Assembly (NCBI GenBank): GCA_963457665.1 | Contig: OY735212.1 | Location: 1,649,397 to 1,713,396 of the forward strand | Direction of reading: 5' to 3' | Length of the DNA: 64,000 bases | Source: Thysanoteuthis rhombus | Lineage: Eukaryota > Mollusca > Cephalopoda > Oegopsida > Thysanoteuthidae | Shown: positions 24,529 through 36,189 of the stretch, in pieces | Numbering within the stretch: the stretch's first letter is position 1 | Layout of the letters: each line of letters starts with the position of its first letter | The notes under the pieces: model-generated | Seen by the model: only the letters and a program-made list of their open reading frames with translations | What the model was told of the DNA's origin: nothing | Databases searched by the model: none | Position numbers and translations under genes: made by a program

Positions 24529-25070
24529 TTGATTTCAATATTCTTAGTTATGTTTGCAATCTACTGTGTCTTATAATGTAGAGCATTCGCAAAGTCCTAG
24601 TTTGATAGCACTCAATCGCAATTGGGCTACACGTCTTCAGAGCATTGTTTATCGAAATATCCAACGGACTAAATGTTGCAAGCCACATCTGACATGTTAG
24701 ATCACTGTCGATGCCTTCACCATTAAATGCGTACATCACATGTTTTCTGCATTTGAGATAAATTTGAAATTTTCTTGGAATCAGCAAATGTAATATGTCG
24801 AAAATGCGGCTCATTGCTTCCATTTTCAACGCTAGGTAAATAAACGGAAATTTTTCAATAAACGGAAATTATATTTTATCAAATGCACGCTGGTATGACA
24901 TTTGCCCAAGTACAATCAAAAGCAATCTTTTTTTAATAAAGGGGATTAAAACTTTACAGACCTAGCACAATCCAATGACAAATTGGACGAACCTTTTCAC
25001 CCAACCTGTTATATTCTATGTCATTGAGATGATTTTCATCGATGACGAAGCATGTTTTCCGAGATATATG
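24529..25070. repeat. Block duplicated at 28003-28450
   Basis: Colinear similarity includes TTTGCAATCTACTGTG, ATGTTGCAAGCC, a GATCACTGTCGATGCC segment and the closing CCAATGACAAA. It lies about 1.1 kb before the gene 1 exon. Confidence 0.5.
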
Positions 25071-25129
25071 TCATTTCGGCTTGTTGAAGGACGGCCAGTT
25101 TGTGGTCGGTCTTAAAGTGACATTTTACC

Positions 25130-26149
25130 ACGCTTGAAACGCAAATACCATTCATACATTTGTGTTTCACTTCAAAAGCTTCTCAATAGATTAGAACAGT
25201 TTCAGTTTTAGTTTTCCCCAAAAGCAAACTAAACTGCGTAAAAACATTCTCTATAAAGAAAAAACAGTCAACTCGAAGACCACCAAACATGCTTGCAAAC
25301 AAAAAACGAAAAAAAGAAAACACATGTGCGGCACACATTAGTTCAGAATTATTATTTATTACTTTAGAGTTCGTTCGGAACCGCCTACCGAAACTCTCAT
25401 CCAAACTGTCAAAATAGTTTTCTTCAGTTTCTCGGTTGGCGAACTGACTATGTATGCGAGTATATATTATCATGCACACATGTCACATCAGAGGGGCTAA
25501 AGGGATGAAGTTTTTATGTCTAGAAAAAAACAACTTCTTCTTGTTTTTAAACCTCTCCCAAAAAGGTTTTATGTGTAGGTTCAATATGCAATGTAAGTTT
25601 ATGCTAACTTGATCTCTTAGGTAAGAGAAGTAACTTATCCATCGATTATCCCTTTCCCCATTTTTAATTGATCAATCCAAACATGGTATGCTACCAAAAG
25701 ATGCTGGACATGCGACAGTTTTTACAGAGTGACTAACCAAGAGTGTTTTTGTTTTGTTTTCATTATAGGAATATACACCCGTATAAACATCTTGATCATT
25801 GAGAACCATGAAATTTTCGGGAGTGGGAAATAAAAAATTGTTTAATTGTGTTTAAAATGTTGTATGTATAAATACAATAGCAAGGGTGCAAATTTTGGCC
25901 TCAAAATTTTGATTAGTTTGAGGCTTTTTTGAAGATGGGAGTTTTGCTTCATTTCTAAATATTGAATTTCGTTGTTCACTAGGCAAAGATAAATAAAGAA
26001 GAGAGACAATTTTTGTATGTAAGTTCGCGATGAAATCGGCAGACCGGGTGAAATTTGCCCCTAGGACAGATTTGAACTGCGGGACGTAGTTTTTCGACGC
26101 CTGGATTGAATGAACCAATAAACTGTACAAATTATTTTACTGACATCGT
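25130..26149. other. Inferred intron/upstream region of gene 1
   Basis: No coding exon recognised. It holds a block at 25687-25750 similar to one upstream of gene 3, and a block at 25969-26060 similar to 39918-40015. If the acceptor call is right, the distal part of this stretch is intronic. Confidence 0.4.
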
Positions 26150-26172
26150 TCTTTTTTCACTTTCTTTTCTAG
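26150..26172 (+). other. Splice acceptor of GT11 gene 1
   Basis: A pyrimidine-rich run ends in CTAG at 26172. The next bases, TTGGATTTGC, match those after the acceptors of genes 2 and 3. The intron is phase 1: one base of the first codon comes from the missing upstream exon. Confidence 0.8.
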
Positions 26173-27428
26173 TTGGATTTGCAGTCTTCATCATTTTAAT
26201 CATGTTTATAGCCACGTTGAAACTCCCGTACCAAGTGAGCACCAGCGGTTATATCCTTTTGAACAAAATCCAGGGGATTGTTCCTGAAAGAATATCTCGG
26301 AACACAACGTTGTTTAATGGGACGGTACCATTTCAAACCACAACTAAAGTTGCACAGAGAAACGAAACGACATTGAAGACAAAAATCAATCACCAAAATG
26401 ACATAACGACGTTCAAGGTAACAACAGCAAAAACGACAAGAGCAAAAACAACAGCAATAACGTCAACAACGATAAAAACACCGAAAAGGACAACAATGAC
26501 AACATTTTCAATTACTCCATCCAGAAATTCATTGGTAGATTATCGGATTTCGAAAACGTCAACAGTACACCCCAAGACAACTGCTCCACCAAAACATTTC
26601 ATATGTCTCAATCTGATGGGTCGTTTGGGTAATGTAATGTTCGAGTACGCTTCATCATATGGGATCGCCCGATCCAAAGGTATGGACGTGATTATCTCGG
26701 AAAAGGAACGTATTGTCAAGATATTTCACCTCAATCGTGGTGGTAGGGTTGTGAAGGATACTTCAATGTGTAAAGGTGTAAGAACAATAAGTGAAGCTCG
26801 GGCCAGTGCCTTTGACAAAAAGACAATAAACTTTAGTAATGATAAAAACGTTGCCTTATGGGGCTATCTACAGTCTTACAAATACTTCGATGAAGTATCA
26901 GACGAGATACGCCGTCAGTTCACTTTTCGGGATTCCTTTAAAACCAAAGCAGAAAAAGTAATTCACGGGATTCTTGAAGAACATCTCAAAAAACATAAGA
27001 ATGAAAGCCAAGATTGGACATTTGTTGCTGTGCATGTTCGGCGCGGAGATATGGTGAATCATCCACATGGCTATATGGTAGCTCCCAAAGAATATTTTCA
27101 CCGAACTCAAAACATGTTCCGAGCTTTAAAACAACACGTTATATTTGTTGTTTGCTCAGATGACATAAAATGGTGCAAAGCCAATATGAAGTCTAACGAT
27201 ACGTACTTTGTGGAGGGGAACAGTCCTGAAGTGGACATGGCCATCCTTTCTTCGTGTAATCATACAATATCCTCTGTGGGGTCTTTCAGTTGGTGGTCAG
27301 CCTGGCTAGCCAAAGGATTGGTTACTTACTTTTGCCCACCAGCAAGACCAGGATCTGGACTGAGAAGAGCATATAGCAAAGACTTCAATGACTATTTTCC
27401 ATCTAAATGGATCAGAATAAAATTGTAA
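26173..27428 (+). CDS. GT11 alpha-1,2-fucosyltransferase-like, gene 1 (3' coding exon)
   Basis: This exon encodes a glycosyltransferase family 11 enzyme, expected to move fucose from GDP-fucose to terminal galactose in the Golgi lumen as a type II membrane protein. Counting from the first full codon (26175), 417 residues are encoded. A short hydrophobic segment lies at about 1-16, a Thr/Lys-rich stem with NxT/S sequons runs to about 142, MGRLGN is at 148-153, HVRRGD at 287-292 and SFSWW at 370-374. MGRLGN and HVRRGD are typical GT11 nucleotide-sugar binding motifs. I start at the acceptor ending TTTTCTAG (26172), not at the in-frame ATG at 26106, because all three paralogues become similar exactly at this junction and the residues before it come from a polypyrimidine tract. 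The first codon is split (phase 1), so an upstream exon is needed. Oddity: the usual MFQYA reads MFEYA here. Stop TAA at 27426. Family confidence is high; acceptor sugar is unknown. Confidence 0.88.
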
Positions 27429-28002
27429 AAGACAAATTTGAATGACTAATTCGTTTTATCTGCAAATATTGGATCGCCGTAGCTCCACGAATGTCTGACC
27501 AATTAACCAAGTGGGCAACTGATTCTTCTTTCTTTGTGTATTTGTGTGTCTTCAAGTGTCTCTGGGCGTCCCTGGTCACATTTTGTGGGCTTCAGTATTA
27601 ACTATTTACTTGGGTACACCACTAAGTAACGTTTAAAAACTATTTCAAGAAATCAGCTTGGGGGTCTTTATGGTCATTTTGAACCAAAAATGCCCAAAAC
27701 TTGCACTGGTATTTTTGAGATAATTTTAGATAAAAGATCTATTTCAATGGATAATTTTAGATATATTTTAGATATTCAGGTTTGACAAAGGCCTGAGCTC
27801 CGATGATTCGTTCATGCGAAGTACGGATATCTTTTTAAAATTTATATCACACAGACAGATGTATTGATCTTAATCAATACCCTCTATCTTGATGTCTCAA
27901 AAATGCATTATATTCATTACATAACATACATACAGTCCAATAGGTTTTTTTAAACAGAGCTTACGTGGAAGCCAAATATCAAAGCGATTCACATAACCAA
28001 AC
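27429..28002. other. 3' flank of gene 1
   Basis: TTTATCTGCAAATATT just after the stop matches TATGTCTGCAAACATTTATT after the gene 2 stop, so the duplicated unit extends into the 3' UTR. No clear poly(A) signal seen. Confidence 0.4.
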
Positions 28003-28450
28003 AATTGATTTGGGTATTTTGAGTTTGTTTGCAATCTCTTGTGCTTTATAATATAGATAGTTCTCATTGTCTTGCTTTGAGAGCTTTCTATCTCATTTGG
28101 TTTATCCGAGCGTAGATTATCGTTTCATAGAAATCTTCGTCATAAAATATTGCAACCCGCTTTTGATACGTTCGATCATCACAGTACCTCATCTTTAAAC
28201 CGCGCACATCTCATTCTTTGCGTTTAAGTCACATTTACGTGTTAGAACCTATTAACAAATGTTTACCAATTTTAACATTTTTTCAAATGCCTACTTATAT
28301 GACAGCTGTTCCAATACAATTAATAGCAATTTTTAATGAAGTTGATAAATACCGTCCAATGACAAACCAAAGAAAAAACGAAACTTCATGCACGTATACC
28401 TATTTAATCATCTATCACAGAAAACATGTTTTGAAACTCAAGACATAAAT
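28003..28450. repeat. Second copy of the 24.5-kb block
   Basis: Colinear with 24529-25070 at roughly two-thirds identity by eye. Located about 8 kb before gene 2. Confidence 0.5.
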
Positions 28451-28593
28451 GCCCCATTTGATATATCAGTCAATCCAAAACTAGGCTACATCACAGTTCA
28501 GTTTAGAAAAGTGTCGACCCATGACACCTAGCGGTGTTAAGTGCAATACGTTGAGTTCACGTACCAAATTTGAATTGTTCTAGTTTTTCATAC

Positions 28594-28597
<4 letters not shown>

Positions 28598-28637
<40 letters not shown>

Positions 28638-28656
28638 GAGAGAGATAGAGAGTAAT
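28598..28656. repeat. TA/GA microsatellite
   Basis: TA tract followed by GAGAGAGATAGAGAG. Confidence 0.85.
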
Positions 28657-29169
28657 GAAACAAAATTTTAGGAAAGAAGTTCTCCATATGGTATTTCAAT
28701 GCCTATGGCATCCCATCAGGAGACTGGGTTGAATTCTTCTTATCCAAAATGCAAGCAACATTATTCGTAACAACCAGCCATAAGTTCACTTCCCCCACGA
28801 GAGATAAATAAAATAAACAAATACAAAAAGAGTTGATAGAAATGAGATCGAAAAAAGTACCAACAAAGAAATCAACCAGTAGACAATAAAAAGAAAAAGA
28901 AACATTTATAAGATAAGGCGGTATTTTCAACTCTAAATATGGACACACCTCCATGTAACGTCTAAAATAGGGATCTGATCAAATCAAATCAGTGGCCTGA
29001 AGAAATCCAAAAAGGCAGAAACATAAACGTGTTGGTGTAGCAAATCCTTACTATTTCGCCATATTTAAATCTCTACTTTAACTGAATATCTGTATTGCTT
29101 AGAGCACTTTATGAAATGAATATCAAACATTGATTTGCTGATTTGTGCTTTGATATACACAAACACTGT

Positions 29170-29170
29170 C

Positions 29171-29226
<56 letters not shown>
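29170..29226. repeat. TA/GA microsatellite
   Basis: TA tract followed by a GA run. Confidence 0.85.
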
Positions 29227-29227
<1 letters not shown>

Positions 29228-29521
29228 TGGGTATTTGGAGACGGACAGAAAGTTATTTACAATTATGTCTATTTTAAAATATTGAGTACTATCGACATAA
29301 ATGCGATAAACCCCAAAACACACACATATATTTATTGAAGGTTGAATTACTAATGAATGAAAAGTGCTCGATATTGGTGATAGAGCATATGTAAGAGCGT
29401 GTGAACAAAGAATATTTGGTGCTTTGCTGTGACTCTGAGTTTCCAATGGGTCCAAACAGTATGCCCTCTGACGATTGCACCCACTCAGTCACTGCGAAGC
29501 CCTGAATTTTTATGTACACCA

Positions 29522-29523
<2 letters not shown>

Positions 29524-29575
<52 letters not shown>
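29524..29575. repeat. TA microsatellite
   Basis: About 26 TA units. Confidence 0.9.
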
Positions 29576-29578
<3 letters not shown>

Positions 29579-29997
29579 CAAATCATGGTAAAACAAATTA
29601 ACAAATTAAGTATCATTGTTACAATTTCTCCGCTTATTTGGGTCACCAAGCCGTTTAATAGGTCTGGTACCAACAAACTAAAGTAACTTTTTGGTTGATT
29701 ATTAGTAACTGCTTAGTCAACCAGTATTTACTGTTGTGTGACACCTTTTTGGAGAATGACCAATGCCAAAACGATAGGGAACTGATTTGTTGATTTTATT
29801 ATAAGTCACCAAATATCAGTTTGTACAGCATATCACCATCAAATTTAGTGTGTATACTAATAGGACCACGGGCATGTTTGTAGCAAGTTAGTTTTTTTTA
29901 ATTCACTAATAATAATAATGATAATAACAATAATAATAATAATGATGATAATGAGTCTTCTTAAGTGCTCACATTGATGATAATAAGCTGACTACCG

Positions 29998-30041
<44 letters not shown>
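29998..30041. repeat. ATCT tetranucleotide microsatellite
   Basis: About eleven uninterrupted ATCT units. Confidence 0.92.
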
Positions 30042-30042
<1 letters not shown>

Positions 30043-30424
30043 TGTGAAATCTCCCCGGATATGTAAATTAAATGTGACCCAAGTTTTCATTATGATAATG
30101 ATTTTAATGTAAGGTATGATTCCATTATAACGTAGCTCAAATTTATCATCTCTCTTTGGGTACACAGGAACCATTTAGGCCTTTCATATGAACCAGCTGA
30201 AAATTCGGCTTGTCGTTATTTAGAGAATCCGATTCATCCAACGGTAAAGATGAAGCTATTTAGGATATGCAATCAGGTTGGCTATTTCCGTCTTGACAGA
30301 CGGTCTTTGGTGCTTCAGTGCAATTAGTATGGAGGAAGGGTTGTTCCCAAGTTCAACCACCCTCCTTGATGAAGGCTCCCAAAGGAGAACAGCATGGCTG
30401 CAAGGGATGACAACCCAAATGGTT

Positions 30425-30508
30425 ACGGCGTTTGGTATTCCTAGATGGTCACCCATCCAGGCACTGAGCTGATTCGATGTTGCTTAACATTAGCGATCGC
30501 ACAAGAAC
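30425..30508 (-). ncRNA. 5S rRNA-like fragment, minus strand (best copy)
   Basis: GTTTGGTATTCCTAGATGGT, then CACCCATCCAGGCACTGAGC and TGATTCGATGTTGCTTAACA, is the complement of 5S rRNA over about 80 bases. It covers the region of the internal promoter but lacks the 5' third. Confidence 0.65.
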
Positions 30509-31089
30509 TAAAACGATTTTGACAGCAATCTATAGATTACGTTCATCTATAACAGTCTACAGTTTCACAATGTGAATAAAGACTGAAAATGCAGCTGTAT
30601 TGAATACTCCTGCTATCAGTAAGTTGTCATCGATTACTACTTATTGGATGGAGTAACAAGTTTCGTGTGAGCATAATCTCTTCTTTGAGGGAAGTGCATT
30701 TTAATGATACACCTTGTTCGGGGAGCAATCCATGGGAAGTGATTATTGTGAATACTGTACCAAGTGCAGAAGGTTACTTGTGATCTTATTACCTTGTGTA
30801 GCCAGAGGCAACGAGCACACAAAATGCGAGAATCGATCAGTCAGAAATAAAGTCGATCTAAAAATGAAACTGACACAGAATCAACCGATACAACAATTGG
30901 CAAAACGGTCAAACCGGCGATACAACTGTTGAACAAATTGCAGCAAAGCATGAAGAAAACAGATCTGTTTAGTCAGACAAAAGAAACGACCACGTAACCA
31001 GTGTCTTTTTCAAAACCAAACCGGTAAGGGGGGATCAAGTGGAAAATTAGAAAAAAGATCTACACGCTGAATAAATTACTTCTTTTGTC

Positions 31090-31205
31090 TTTTGCTTTAA
31101 TCACCACAAAGGACAAACTTCCTTCCAAGTGTGATTGCTACCGGATACGAAATATGGGGCCAATTTGGTATGACTTAACATTGTAAATGGAATAACCTCT
31201 GAATA
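31090..31205 (+). mobile_element. Partial MITE family A
   Basis: Holds the internal block GTGATTGCTACCGGATACGA, then CCAATTTGGTATGACTTAAC and ATTGTAAATGG, without terminal repeats. Confidence 0.4.
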
Positions 31206-31264
31206 TACATTTGAAGGGGATTGAAAATCATCAAAAACACAGGTAATCACGAAGACGATGAAGA

Positions 31265-31460
31265 TTATGTGCGAATGGCGTAACCACGTGTGCGAGTATG
31301 GACAAAGGGTTCGGTGAGCCGAGTTCAAACCCCAACGAGGCTTTTTACTTTCATTCGACACTAATGCCCTTGGAAAAGGCATAGATCGATATCATGTGCC
31401 CGAGGCTAATGGTAAAGTAGCAAGGTAGGCTAGATTCTCTAACCTTGGGAGGTAACCACT
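31265..31460 (+). mobile_element. tRNA-derived SINE family B (best copy)
   Basis: The tRNA-like head has ATGGCGTAACCACGTG and a B-box-like GAGTTCAAACCCC. The body CACTAATGCCCTTGGAAAAG, then GCATAGATC, follows. This copy links the B body to a tRNA-type promoter head. Confidence 0.6.
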
Positions 31461-31529
31461 GGGAGAAAGATAGCTCGGAATTCAAAACATAATGGGACAG
31501 GATTGTATCTGACCAGTAAGCCTTAAGTT

Positions 31530-32460
31530 TCTAATTTCAAGTGTACTCAGGCCCAACCAAGCCAAACGACCTTCCATGAAAGTTGGAGATCGTGGGTTGC
31601 GTGGACTGTAGAGTCGAAAAACAGTGCCGGGTGACACACCCAAATATGAACAAGAGACTAAACAGGAAACACTGAAAGGTGAAAATCAGGGATGCAAAAC
31701 CTTTCAGACTATCAATCTATTCATTAGATCTTTGATTCTTTATTGAACCTGATGAACAAAAAGCAATAATCAAACTTCACTCTCAGTCATGAACACGTTT
31801 CAATTCTTTTTCAAATTAAAAAAAAAATGAAACATTGATGTATGAAAATTGTTGATGGAACGAAATGAAACCTTTGCCGAAACGAAATTAAACCATCTCT
31901 GATAACTACTATTATTACTACTACCACTGCGACTACTATTATTGTTGTTGCTGTTTTTGTTAATGCTGCTATTATTGTAATACAAATATCAGCTTTTGAC
32001 CCAAAAAGTTCAATTGGCCACCGTTTATGGCCCCGAGCGTTTATCAACCCCTTGGATTGTCCCATCAACCCCCAGGGATCGATATCAACCGCTTTGACGA
32101 CCCCTTGTATAGCTAAATATGACGTTATTTTATGCGTGGAGATAATGAAGGTAGTAATCTTCATCAGATACCTGTACTGACTTTGTTCATATGCAATCAC
32201 AGGGAGACTATAATACATGATAGATTCTTTAATTATGAGATGAACCCATGCACAACCAAGCAAAACTACTTTCTGTGAAACTTGCAGAGTGTTGGTTGCG
32301 TGTGCAATGGCTGTATAGCCAGAAAGTGTACCGGACGACACATCCAATAATGAACAAGAGACTTACCAGGAAACGATGAAAGGTGTATATCAATCATGAC
32401 GTTATTTGATGCGTATAGGTAATGAAAGCAGTTTGTCACTTAGTACTCTGCAAAAGGTAG
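31530..32460. repeat. Degenerate repeated segments (~700-bp spacing)
   Basis: A block with CAACCAAGCC, a TTGCGTG segment, GACACACCCAAATATGAACA and AGAGACT occurs at about 31555-31670 and again at about 32258-32370. ATATGACGTTATTTTATGCG at 32118 recurs near 32396. The 178-codon minus-strand frame here (32347-31811) lies in this repeat and in an ATT/GTT-like run, so I do not call it a gene. Confidence 0.5.
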
Positions 32461-32923
32461 ACACAATAAATTCTTTAGACGTCAATGGGCTTTAAGGATT
32501 ACAGTATTGACATTATATCGATAACAATATACAACACGATTTTTTCCTGAGTAGAGAGAGTCATTTTATAATTGCTTATGTGTACAAATGGTAGAAAAAG
32601 GCTATTATTCCCTTTCAAATTTTGCTTTTGTGACCAGAATGGTAATATTCATATTCGATTGTTTTTCACGCTAAGAAATGTTTAAATTTACCCTTTGTCT
32701 GATTGAAAATAAATAAATTTCAAATTTTACCTGTCCTGGTCGTAAAAGTAACGGGAATGATTGACATTTTCTATACTCTTTAGATATAATGAATCGGAAA
32801 AGAACACTTATTACCCAGAAACAAAAAAGGCTTGTTCTCTCAAGTTGCACAGTGTGATATGATTTTTTTATCAAGATCTTTTCTGGGTTTGTCGTGGATA
32901 TTTCAAAAGTAAAATCTCTGATA

Positions 32924-33294
32924 GAAACCGTCAACCAACACTGTCACAAAAACTGTTTATGAAGGTTTTTTTTTTCAGTTTTGAAGTTGGTCTCTCTGTC
33001 TGGCTGACTATTTGTATCTACCATGCGTACAGGCCTCTTTCATTAATACTATCGAACACAAACTAAGGGACAAGTTTAGCATTGATTTCCACAGCAGATT
33101 GAAAACCTCAGCTAAAACCTATTTGGTAGGTATTTGAAAAAATATTTATTTCTAGACATGATGAGAATCCCTCTAACACCATTAGTGCGGCCTATATGTG
33201 CAATACATTGATCCATACGTAGCCAGCCAGAGAGACCTGCTAAGAAATTGAAGGAGCCTAATTTGACAGGTTTAGTGACAGTTCTGCTTTTCTA
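32924..33294. mobile_element. Long-TIR MITE family A (complete copy)
   Basis: The left end GAAACCGTCAACCAACACTG and the right end, whose complement is CAGAACTGTCACTAAACCTG, continue inward as inverted arms. Both arms share a GGTCTCTCTGTCTGGCTG-like stretch. Internal sequence matches the copies at 16.7, 19.0, 52.2 and 52.8 kb. No coding capacity. Confidence 0.65.
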
Positions 33295-33341
33295 ATATCT
33301 GATCCGACTAGTGCATCTCTGAATTTTTGAGATGAGGTATT

Positions 33342-33814
33342 ATTATTATTTCTATTGATATTCGGATCATCCTCATTTTGGTTGTTTTTCATACAACGTT
33401 TCGGCTGTTGCACTATACGGCCTTCGTCAGGTATCATCTGATCTGGGGAAATAACGAACCGAACTCTTTATTTATCCGACGGGGGTATATTGACCCTACA
33501 CCCCTCTTAGCGTTAGTAGTATTATTATATTGTCTCACACTAGGATCAAACCTAGAACCATCAGATTACTTGACAGTAATTTGTCTGATGCTGTAACCAC
33601 TGCGCTATGTGTCAATGTGAAACAATATAACAATACTACTAATGCTAAGAGGGGAGTACAGTCAATATACCCCCGTCGGATAAGTAAAGGGTTCGGTTCG
33701 TTACTTCCCCACATCTGCCAGATGATACCTGACAAAGGCCGGAGAGTGCAACAGTCGAAACGTTGTATGAAAAACAACCAAGATGAGGATGGTCCGAATA
33801 TCAATAGAAATAAT
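33342..33814. mobile_element. Fold-back element with ~190-bp inverted arms and tRNA-like centre
   Basis: The left arm (33342-33535) and right arm (33615-33814) are near-perfect inverted copies, e.g. CATACAACGTTTCGGCTGTT against CATACAACGTTTCGACTGTT on the complement. The central ~80 bp, read on the minus strand, has a tRNA-type A box (TAGCGCAGTGGTTA) and B-box-like GGTTCTAGGTTTGATCC. TCTGATCCGAC occurs at 33298 and 33814, outside the arms. Confidence 0.75.
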
Positions 33815-33935
33815 CTGATCCGACATTTTTCACTTGCATTTGGGTTATAGATTTTTTGCTCCAGAATTATTAGAAGAGTAAAGTACAAATAATCAAAGAA
33901 ACCATTTAGCGAATATTTCGTAAAGAACTAGCAAG

Positions 33936-33956
33936 ACCCGTGGAAATTCCACGGGT
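33936..33956. other. Perfect 21-bp hairpin
   Basis: ACCCGTGGAA, one A, then TTCCACGGGT: ten paired bases with a one-base centre. Confidence 0.7.
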
Positions 33957-33959
33957 ATT

Positions 33960-34430
33960 GACAACTACGATTATCCATTCTCTCATGCCTCTTCTTTTCT
34001 ATTCCTTTTGCCTCTCCCTAATCTCTTCCAATCTTAGTTACCCATTCATATTTTCTTATACAAACATTGGTTAGTTTCATATGCAAATATTTTCTGATCC
34101 CCTAAATAAGATATACACTCTCTTTTGAACCTTCCCCCGTCTTACCCTCCTTTTGAACTCTCTAACTCTCATTTATATCACCCATCTCTCTCTCTCTCTC
34201 TCTTTCTTCCAACCCCTCAGTCAGTTACCTGGCTTTTTCTCCTCTTTGTCTACCCTTTTATTAAACTACCTAACTTTCATTCATAATCTCTCTCTCTATC
34301 TTCCGACCCCTCAGTCATTTACTTGACTTTCTTTTTTCTCCTCTCTTTCTACCCTTTCAATAATCTACCTAAATCCATATCCTTTCCTGTCTCTTTTTAC
34401 TTATTTAGGAAACTATCTGACAGTCATTTT
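33960..34430. repeat. Pyrimidine-rich degenerate tandem repeat, ~100-bp unit
   Basis: Units with CTCTCTCT, CCAACCCCTCAGTCAGTTAC, TCTACCCTTT and AACTACCTAACTTTCAT repeat about three times. Confidence 0.55.
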
Positions 34431-34654
34431 TTCCCTTATTTCTTTTAAATGAAATAAGGAACATTTTTCAAATTGAGTAATATTTTACTTTATCTAATTT
34501 CTAGTAATAATATGATTTTTTTAAAGAATAAATCATATTTAAACTTATATAATTTATTTAAATAAGAATGATGTTTCAAATAAAATAAGAAATTTATTTA
34601 TTCATTTAATTTGCAGTTAAAAATAAGTAATACATTAAAAAACAATCATTCTGG

Positions 34655-35098
34655 TTTGCTAGAAGAAGAAATCGAGCGAAGAATCGAGCTCAACCTTCAA
34701 AAACAAGAGGATCCCAATAATCCTAAAAAGAAACCCACAAACTGAGAAGCATGCAACGTGCGCATGAGAGAATCATGCTCAACCTCACATGGAGAGAACA
34801 TGAGACAGCACAACATATCAGAAAGAAAACAGGGGTCAGAGACATCACAGAATCCGTAAGAAAACTCAAATGGCAATGGGTTGGTCATGTTGCGAGAATG
34901 AAAGACAACCGATGGACATCATGACTCACAAGATGGATCCCCAGAGACCACATGCGAAACCGAGGTCAACTGAATACAAGATGGGGAGATGAACTAGACA
35001 AATTCAGAAAATACTGGCTCTGATAGATACACGCCCATGATAGAGAAATGTGGCGGATCCTGGTGAAGGTCTATGTCCAATGACGGACATTAAAAGAC

Positions 35099-35143
<45 letters not shown>
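34655..35143 (+). mobile_element. RTE LINE 3' end with GAT tail
   Basis: Plus-strand RTE 3' region parallel to the copy at 6.4-7.0 kb (ATCATGCTCAACCTCACATG, ATCCCCAGAGACCACATGCG). It ends in ACATTAAAAGACTGATGATG and a pure GAT tract of about 45 bp. Confidence 0.65.
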
Positions 35144-35144
<1 letters not shown>

Positions 35145-35377
35145 ACAAAATCTAAACCCAGATATTTTTCTTAACTCTTAATTATGTAACAAAAAACGAA
35201 AAATGCTCTCTTGTTTTTGTTGTTTTTCTTGTGAATTGGCCAATGAAAGTGTCACGGCATAATCGGTACAAGAGTATTGATAGTATAGATGTTTTGTGCT
35301 GATCGCAACCAATCAGCGTGGTGTCCTTTTTGTTTATCTTTGTGGAGTTGCGAGCGATAAATAGCAGATTGGGATAT

Positions 35378-35700
35378 TGTAGTACAACACACTTCAAATA
35401 CATTTCTGTGTAAGTCTCGACGCTTGGGGATATTTTTCAGTTTGAAAAACGTCCCGAGGAATTTTGTGCCATTGGCGAATGCCTTGGTTCACCCTATAGA
35501 TGGGCTGGTCTTGATTATAACACGACACATTTCAGATATATTTCTTTGTAAGTCTCGACGCAGGGAGTTTTTTTTTTCTGTTTGGAACACGCCCCTAAGA
35601 TTATGATGTCATAGGCGAGTGCCTCAGTCTTCCCAACAGACGGGTCGGTTTTGATTTTGACATAACACACTTGACGTATTTCTTTGTAAATCTATATTGA
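35378..35700. repeat. ~140-bp tandem repeat, 2.3 units
   Basis: Units begin ACAACACACTTCAAATACAT and continue TTCTGTGTAAGTCTCGACGC, GGCGAATGCC and GGGCTGGTCTTGATT. Starts are near 35378, 35519 and 35658. Confidence 0.65.
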
Positions 35701-36189
35701 TGGAGCAGGTTTATGAACGGCAATTTAATTTGTTCAATGTAGACAACGGCTGTAAAATCCGATTTTTGGACAGGGGTTGGGTAACGTTTTGGGGTATTAC
35801 CCAAAATTCATTTGTGTTAAATGATATTAACCCCGGACTTGGAGTAAACAAATTCAACCTTATTACTCTAAAAATGTAAAAAATGAAAATGAAAAATCCC
35901 AAGGTAAAGAATTTATGAAAGTTTTAAAAGGTCACCATGCTGTAATACGAATGGTAGATATTATATTATTTCCAACTTCGGTTTTGGAAAGACGGTTCTG
36001 AGTACCAATTCATTTACAGTAGTCCCCCTTATGCTATAATTTTGTCTTCTACCCTGCTTTGTCATACACAGAAATCGGTAAGTGGAGGGTGTACCCACTG
36101 GTTTAGGGTTGGTAGAGCACGTTTCGCTAAACTGCATTCTACTGTAGCACCGTCATTCTTTTTTTCGGCTGCTTTGCACATTACACGCT

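Noticed and set aside
26106..26172. In-frame N-terminal extension of gene 1 from ATG 26106
   Set aside because: It precedes the shared splice acceptor and has no counterpart in the paralogues.
31811..32347. 178-codon minus-strand frame with a hydrophobic Val/Ile run
   Set aside because: It crosses a degenerate repeat and a trinucleotide-like tract; the hydrophobic run comes from that tract and similar DNA is repeated nearby.
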